NCBI GenBank assembly: GCA_964372215.1
Contig: CAYJQC010000040.1
Coordinates: 1-34,660 of the forward strand
Length of the DNA stretch: 34,660 nt
Direction of reading: 5' to 3'
Source: DAIMFL01 sp964372215
GTDB lineage: Bacteria; Pseudomonadota; Alphaproteobacteria; Dongiales; Dongiaceae
In this document: positions 30,115 to 34,660 of the stretch, piece after piece
Layout: each line of letters begins with the position of its first letter
Numbering within the stretch: position 1 is the stretch's first letter
Notes under the pieces: model-generated
Seen by the model: only the letters and a program-made list of their open reading frames with translations
Told to the model about the DNA's origin: nothing
The model's database searches: none
Translations under genes and position numbers: made by a program

Positions 30115-31254
30115 ATGATCGGACGTTTCGCCTGCTTGTTGCTGATCCTGCTGTCTTGGAACCGGGCGGCTGCGGCCGCGGACAGCCTCGGCGGCATCCA
30201 GCTGGCCCAGTCGGAGGCGCCGGGGACCGCCGAACTGGCGAACCTGCCGGCCAATCGCTGGGTGGTGTTCCATGCCCAGGCGGATCTGACCTGGCGCAGG
30301 CAGGGGCATGCAGGCAGCGCCTACGATTCGAGACGCGGCACCCTGCTGCTGTTCGGCTCCGACACCCACGGCGACAGCTGGGACAACTCGGTGCACGAAT
30401 TCGATCCGGCGACCAAGACCTGGACCACGCACTATCCGCCGGCCGACCCGGCGACGTATCGCGCGGACGCCCAAGGCAACCGGATATCCGGACCGCCCGA
30501 CCGGCCGCTGCCCTGGGCGATGCATACGTTCGACAACGTGGTCTACGACCCGTCGCTCGATGCCCTGATCGTGACGGCGGTGCCGGCCCACAACCCGATT
30601 GCCGACAAGGTTCCCGAGGCGCGCGTGAATCCGATTTGGATCTACGGCCTGGCGGATCACCGGTGGCGCATTTTCGACAGCGGCGGCAGGCCGGTGCCGA
30701 GCATCTTCGCCGGCGCATCGGCATACGATTCGAAGCGCGACGTAGTGGTCGCCTATGGCGGCAACGGCAGCTTTACTGCCGGCGTGTTCGAGCTTGGGCC
30801 GGACCGCAAGGGGTGGCGGGAGGTGGCGGGCGCCAAGCACGAGATTCACTTCAGCATGGCATACGACGATCGCGAGGGGGGTCTCGCGGTGTTCGGCGAC
30901 TACGGCGATTCACGCAAAGTGTGGGTGTACCGCCCGCCATCCGGCACCGCCAAGGTGGGGCGCTGGGAAGAGCGTCTGCCGGATGGCGACGACTGTCCGG
31001 CAGGGCAGGCGTTCCCCGTCGCCTTCGACCAGCGCGCGGGCGTGTTCCTGTTGATCCCTCAAGGCGTTACCTGCGTTTACGACCCCGGACAGAATCGCTA
31101 TACGGTGCTGCCGAACGACGACGGTCCGGCGCTGACGGGCATGAACTACGACATGGTCTACGACGACCGGCATGGGGTGTTCCTGGTGGTGACCGGCGAC
31201 TGGCGCGCACCCCCCGTCGTCTGGGCGTTGCGGCTGGACCTGGGGGCGCTGTGA
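30115..31254 (+). CDS. Secreted kelch/galactose-oxidase-like beta-propeller protein
   Basis: A 379-aa exported protein with signal peptide FACLLLILLSWNRAAAA. About six repeats of the kelch-like form follow, each with a YDSRRG / YDPSLD / YDSKRD / YDDREG / FDQRAG / YDDRHG turn then a hydrophobic strand (LLLFGSD, LIVTAVP, VVVAYGG, LAVFGDY, VFLLIPQ, VFLVVTG) and a W or Y near the end (TWTTHYPP, RWRIFD, GWREVAG). This layout indicates a six-blade propeller. No catalytic residues are recognisable. GGAGG stands eight bases before the ATG. It is 37 bases upstream of the VanZ/ligase gene and probably co-transcribed. A carbohydrate- or protein-binding role at the envelope is inference. Confidence 0.75.
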   Translation: MIGRFACLLLILLSWNRAAAAADSLGGIQLAQSEAPGTAELANLPANRWVVFHAQADLTWRRQGHAGSAYDSRRGTLLLFGSDTHGDSWDNSVHEFDPATKTWTTHYPPADPATYRADAQGNRISGPPDRPLPWAMHTFDNVVYDPSLDALIVTAVPAHNPIADKVPEARVNPIWIYGLADHRWRIFDSGGRPVPSIFAGASAYDSKRDVVVAYGGNGSFTAGVFELGPDRKGWREVAGAKHEIHFSMAYDDREGGLAVFGDYGDSRKVWVYRPPSGTAKVGRWEERLPDGDDCPAGQAFPVAFDQRAGVFLLIPQGVTCVYDPGQNRYTVLPNDDGPALTGMNYDMVYDDRHGVFLVVTGDWRAPPVVWALRLDLGAL

Positions 31255-31291
31255 AGCTTCCGGCCCATGGTGCCGTGCCGGCATCCGACTG

Positions 31292-34200
31292 ATGATCCTC
31301 GAGGGCCGACGGAGCTCCGAAGCGGGCCTTGCGCACGGGGGCGGTACGGGCGATCGCCACGCCGTGCTGTTCCTGACGGCGTCGCTTGCCTATGGCTTGC
31401 TCGTCGTCTACGCCAGCCTGGTGCCGTTCGCGCTCCAGCCGCTCGACTGGGCCGAGGCATGGCGGCGGTTCCAGCACATCGAGTTCCTGGTCCTCGGGCC
31501 GGAATCCCGGGCCGACTGGATCGCCAATCTCGTCGCCTACCTGCCGCTCGGGTTCCTGCTCGCCGCGTCGCCGGGCGGGCGGGCGCCGGCCGGCCTTCGC
31601 GGACTGGCGGCGATCGCCGCCGTGGCGCTCTGTCTCGTCCTGGCGGTCGGCGTCGAGTTCGCCCAGGTGTTCTTCGCGCCGCGCACCGTGTCGCTCAACG
31701 ATCTCGCCGCCGAGGCCATCGGCGCCGTGCTGGGCGCCGTCGCCGGCCTGCTAGCGGCGCCGCGCAGCGCGGCCGCGCTGGCCGTGGTGTCGCGCGGCGG
31801 CCGGCCGGCGCTCCGCGTCGTCGTCGGCCTCTATGTCCTCGGCTATCTCGCGCTGACCCTGTTTCCGTATGATTTCGTGATCGACCGGGACGAGCTGCAC
31901 AGCCGGCTGGCGCTGAGCGCGGCCCAGCTCTGGGTGCTGCCCGGCGCCGACCGGTCGATCTTCCACGTCATGGCGGCGCTCGGCGCCGCCGTCGTGGCGA
32001 TGATGCCGGTCGGCGTCTTCCTGGCCCGTGGTGGCCGCGGGCCGCTCGGCGGGATCGTCCGCGCCGTCGTGGCGGGCCTGCTGATCGGCCTGGTGATCGA
32101 GGGCTTGCAGGCGCTGCTGCTGAGCGGCGTCAGCGAACTGGTCTCGGTGCTCGCCCGCGCGGTCGGTGCCGGGCTGGGTGCGGTCGCCCTGATCGTGCTG
32201 CGGCGCGCCGATCTCCCGCGCCTGCGCCGGCGGTTGCGCGTGCTGGCGCCGTTCGCCGTGCCGCCCTATCTCGTCTTCCTGGTCGTGGTCAACGATCTCG
32301 CCTCGGGCGGCTGGCTCGAGCTCGACGCCGCCGGCGCCAAGCTCGCGGGGATCAGCTTCATACCCTTCTACTACCACTACTTCACGACCGAAGCGGTCGC
32401 CATGATCAGCGCCGTCAGCCACGTCGCCATGTACGCGCCGGTCGGTGCGCTGCTGTGGCTGTGGCGGCGGGCGGAATCGACCGGTGCCGCGCCGGTCGCC
32501 GCCGGAGCGCCGGCGGCCGCCGTGCTGGCGGCGCTGCTCGCGACCGTGTTCGAGGGCGCGCGCCTGTTCAAGGGCGACCTGCGGGCCGATCCGACCAACG
32601 TGCTGATCGCCGCCGCGGCCGCGGGCTTTGCCCATCTGCTGCTGACGCTCGGCTGGGCCTGGATCGGGCGCGCGCCGGCGGTGGCGCGGTTCGGCGCGGC
32701 GCCGCCGCCCTCCGGCGCGGCGGAACGCCGTGCGACGTCCGCCGGCGACTCCGGGCATCGGTGGCAGCACGGGCTGGCGCTGCTGCCGGCGGCCGCGGCG
32801 GTCGCGGGGATCGCGCTCTATCCGCTGCTGCCGGCCTGGCTCGGGCTCGGCCTCGCCATCTATGCGGCGGTGCTGTGGCGCTGGCCCCAGGCCTGGCTGG
32901 TCCTGCTGCCGGCCGCGCTGCCGGCCCTCGACCTGGCGCCGTGGAGCGGCCGGTTCTTCTTCACCGAGGGCGACCTCGTGGTGCTGACCACCCTGGCGGT
33001 CCTGCTGGTTCGCCAGGCGCCGCTGCGGGCCGAGGCCGGGACCGGCAGGCTCGCGGCGGCGCTGATCCTGCTGCTGGCGCTCGCCCAGTTCGCGGCGCTG
33101 CTGCGCGGCCTGCTGCCGCTGCCCGGAATCGGGCTGAACTCGTTCGACAACTACTTCAGCGCCTACAATGCGTTGCGCGTCGGCAAGGGGTTCCTCTGGG
33201 CGGTCCTGCTGCTGCCGGCCTTGTCGCTCGCGTTGGCGCGCGACGGCGCGGTGGCGCTGCGCCGGCTCGGCCTCGGCGTGGCCCTCGGCCTCGGCGCGGT
33301 GGTGCTGGTCGCGCTGCACGAGCGCCTGATCTTCGCCGGTCTGTTCAACTTCGAGCTGCCGTTCCGGATCACCGCGACCTTCTCCAGCATGCATCTCGGC
33401 GGTGGCTCGCTCGGCGCCTTCCTGGCGCTGGCGATGCCGTTCCTGGCGCTGCCGTTCCTGACGCCGGCGCGTCCCCTGCTGCGCATCGGTGCGGCCGTGC
33501 TGCTGCTCGCCGCCGCCTATGTCGTGGTGGTCAGCTTCAACCGCGCCGCCTATCTCGGCGTCGCCGCCGGATTCCTGCTGCTGCTGGTGGTCCTGCCGGC
33601 GCTGCCCGGCCGGCGGATCGGGCGCCGGGTCGGCGCCGCCGGCGCGCTCGCCGCCGCGGCGGCGGTCGGCGGCGGCCTGATTTTCACGCTGCCCGGGTCG
33701 TTCGCCGCCGAGCGCTTCGAGCGGTTCGGCGAGGATCTCGAGGTCCGGATCTGGGAATGGCGCGAGGGCCTGGCGCTGGCCGAGCCCGGGCCGCTGGCGG
33801 CGCTGTTCGGCACCGGGCTCGGCAGCTATCCCCGCAGCTTCCTGCTGCGCGACACCAGCGGCAGCGTGCCCACCACCTTCGCCATCGCGGCGGAGGACGG
33901 CGGCCGGTTCCTGCGCCTCGGCGCCGGCGAGAGCCTGTATTTCGGCCAGCGCGTCGCGGTCCGCCCGGGCACCCTCTATCGTCTCGGCGTCAGGCTGCGG
34001 GCGTCGGATCGCGCGGCCAAGCTGGTGGTGCCGATCTGCGCCAAGTCGCTGCTCTATTCGTTCCGCTGCGCGGGCGCCTCGTTCGCGCCGCAGACCCCGG
34101 GAACCTGGGAGCAGCACATGTTCGAGCTCCGGCTCGACGGGATCGGCCGGCCGGCCGGCCCGCTCGGCTGGCTGACCGGGCGGCCGGTCGAGCTGGCGCT

Positions 34201-34660
34201 CTACAACCCGGTCGCCGGCACCACGATCGACATCGACGACGTCTCGCTGGTGGCGCTCGACGGGCCGGCCGCCGGCACCGAGCTGCTGGTCAATGGCGGC
34301 TTCGATGCCGGCACCGACCGCTGGTTCTTCGCCGCCGACAACCTGGCGATCTGGCGGATCGAGAACATGTGGCTGATGATCCTGTTCGAGCAGGGCTGGT
34401 TCGGGGTGGCCGCGCTGGCCGCCGCGCTGGCGGTGGCGTTCTTGAAGCTGGCGCGGCGGATCGCCGGCGCCGCGCCCGGGGTCGCCGGCGGGGCGGCGGT
34501 GCTGTTCGCCGGGCTGGCCGGGTTCCTGGTGGTCGGGCTGGCCTACGGGCTGGTCGACGCGCCGCGCCTGATGACGCTGTTCTACCTGCTGCTGTTCGCC
34601 GCGCTCTGCCTGGGGCGGCCCGCGGTGCGGCCGGCGGCGCGGCGGGCGGTGGATCCGGGC
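31292..34660 (+). CDS. VanZ-domain / O-antigen ligase-polymerase membrane protein with inserted jelly-roll domain (partial)
   Basis: The frame is open for 1123 codons to the window end, so the C-terminus is missing. Residues ~30-455 hold three VanZ-like units, with landmarks VPFAL...NLVAYLPLGFLL...VEFAQVFF, LFPYDFV...MMPVGVFLA...VIEGLQALLL, and ISFIPFYYHY...AMYAPVGALLWL...FEGARLF. Residues from ~495 form a Wzy/WaaL-like polytopic region, with LNSFDNYFSAYNALR, ITATFSSMHLGGGSLGAFLA and SFNRAAYLG before the large loop. Within that loop, after GTGLGSYPRSFLLRD (~850), comes a ~160-residue beta-rich insert (LYRLGVRLRASD, TWEQHMFELRL, IDIDDVSL, ELLVNGGFDAG), like carbohydrate-binding jelly rolls. 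It likely polymerises or ligates the lipid-linked glycan. No clear Shine-Dalgarno precedes the ATG. Confidence 0.8.
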   Translation, partial: MILEGRRSSEAGLAHGGGTGDRHAVLFLTASLAYGLLVVYASLVPFALQPLDWAEAWRRFQHIEFLVLGPESRADWIANLVAYLPLGFLLAASPGGRAPAGLRGLAAIAAVALCLVLAVGVEFAQVFFAPRTVSLNDLAAEAIGAVLGAVAGLLAAPRSAAALAVVSRGGRPALRVVVGLYVLGYLALTLFPYDFVIDRDELHSRLALSAAQLWVLPGADRSIFHVMAALGAAVVAMMPVGVFLARGGRGPLGGIVRAVVAGLLIGLVIEGLQALLLSGVSELVSVLARAVGAGLGAVALIVLRRADLPRLRRRLRVLAPFAVPPYLVFLVVVNDLASGGWLELDAAGAKLAGISFIPFYYHYFTTEAVAMISAVSHVAMYAPVGALLWLWRRAESTGAAPVAAGAPAAAVLAALLATVFEGARLFKGDLRADPTNVLIAAAAAGFAHLLLTLGWAWIGRAPAVARFGAAPPPSGAAERRATSAGDSGHRWQHGLALLPAAAAVAGIALYPLLPAWLGLGLAIYAAVLWRWPQAWLVLLPAALPALDLAPWSGRFFFTEGDLVVLTTLAVLLVRQAPLRAEAGTGRLAAALILLLALAQFAALLRGLLPLPGIGLNSFDNYFSAYNALRVGKGFLWAVLLLPALSLALARDGAVALRRLGLGVALGLGAVVLVALHERLIFAGLFNFELPFRITATFSSMHLGGGSLGAFLALAMPFLALPFLTPARPLLRIGAAVLLLAAAYVVVVSFNRAAYLGVAAGFLLLLVVLPALPGRRIGRRVGAAGALAAAAAVGGGLIFTLPGSFAAERFERFGEDLEVRIWEWREGLALAEPGPLAALFGTGLGSYPRSFLLRDTSGSVPTTFAIAAEDGGRFLRLGAGESLYFGQRVAVRPGTLYRLGVRLRASDRAAKLVVPICAKSLLYSFRCAGASFAPQTPGTWEQHMFELRLDGIGRPAGPLGWLTGRPVELALYNPVAGTTIDIDDVSLVALDGPAAGTELLVNGGFDAGTDRWFFAADNLAIWRIENMWLMILFEQGWFGVAALAAALAVAFLKLARRIAGAAPGVAGGAAVLFAGLAGFLVVGLAYGLVDAPRLMTLFYLLLFAALCLGRPAVRPAARRAVDPG

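Noticed and set aside
29799..30849. Longer version of the second prsT starting at 30849
   Set aside because: The extra 350 residues run antisense through the propeller gene and the divergent gap, and would put the signal peptide in the middle of the protein.
31751..34117. 788-codon open frame on the minus strand
   Set aside because: It is Arg/Gln/Glu-rich low-complexity sequence antisense to the VanZ/ligase gene, a by-product of GC-rich third positions. The plus-strand frame has recognisable membrane domains.
1..34660. Exosortase, PrsK/PrsR, CRISPR, transposase or integrase genes
   Set aside because: These were looked for because the locus type suggests them, but no ORF with EpsH-like helices, a sensor kinase, spacer arrays or a transposase motif was found.

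Overview
This window looks like chromosomal DNA from a high-GC alphaproteobacterium, probably a Rhodospirillales-type organism. It carries a CpdR-type response regulator beside an N-formylglutamate amidohydrolase-type gene, a pairing I associate with alphaproteobacteria. It also has an alphaproteobacterial-style sRNA with an exposed CCUCCC, and GTG and TTG starts are used freely. No insertion sequence, integrase, CRISPR array or phage gene was seen.

Positions 1-5,820 are ordinary housekeeping DNA. They hold a dipeptide epimerase/N-acetyl-D-glutamate racemase (dgcA), a class V aminotransferase-fold enzyme, a lytic transglycosylase, the sRNA candidate, a GNAT acetyltransferase, the N-formylglutamate amidohydrolase, cpdR and tRNA-Val(GAC).

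Positions 5,979 to the window end form a cell-surface polysaccharide / PEP-CTERM locus. It starts with galE, a PEP-CTERM-associated sugar transferase flanked by two tiny membrane proteins that share a motif, a DevBCA-type three-gene exporter, and wecB. Next comes a compact operon of the HPr-rel-A type: a 78-aa Tat-like small protein, a PqqD-like protein, an HprK-related kinase and a nucleotidyltransferase. Two small orphan genes follow. Then come an autoinducer-synthase-like exosortase-associated acyltransferase overlapping a ThiF/E1-nitroreductase fusion, and a PEP-CTERM protein behind a near-consensus sigma-54 promoter. After these lie a PrsT TPR lipoprotein, a second acyltransferase, a second PrsT-like TPR protein, a secreted beta-propeller-like protein, and a very large VanZ/O-antigen-ligase-type membrane protein cut by the window end.

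Taken together, galE and wecB would supply sugar nucleotides, the sugar transferase would start a lipid-linked glycan, and the VanZ/ligase protein may polymerise or transfer it. The sigma-54 gene would supply an exosortase-sorted surface protein, and the PrsT proteins belong to the same export system. The exosortase itself and the PrsK/PrsR regulators are not in this window.

Two under-described modules stand out. One is the HPr-rel-A operon, which shares three component types with phosphorylating lasso-peptide clusters but has no cyclase or leader protease. The other is the acyltransferase plus ThiF-nitroreductase pair, which has the parts list of a small-molecule or peptide-modification pathway and whose second gene has no ATG, GTG or TTG start.
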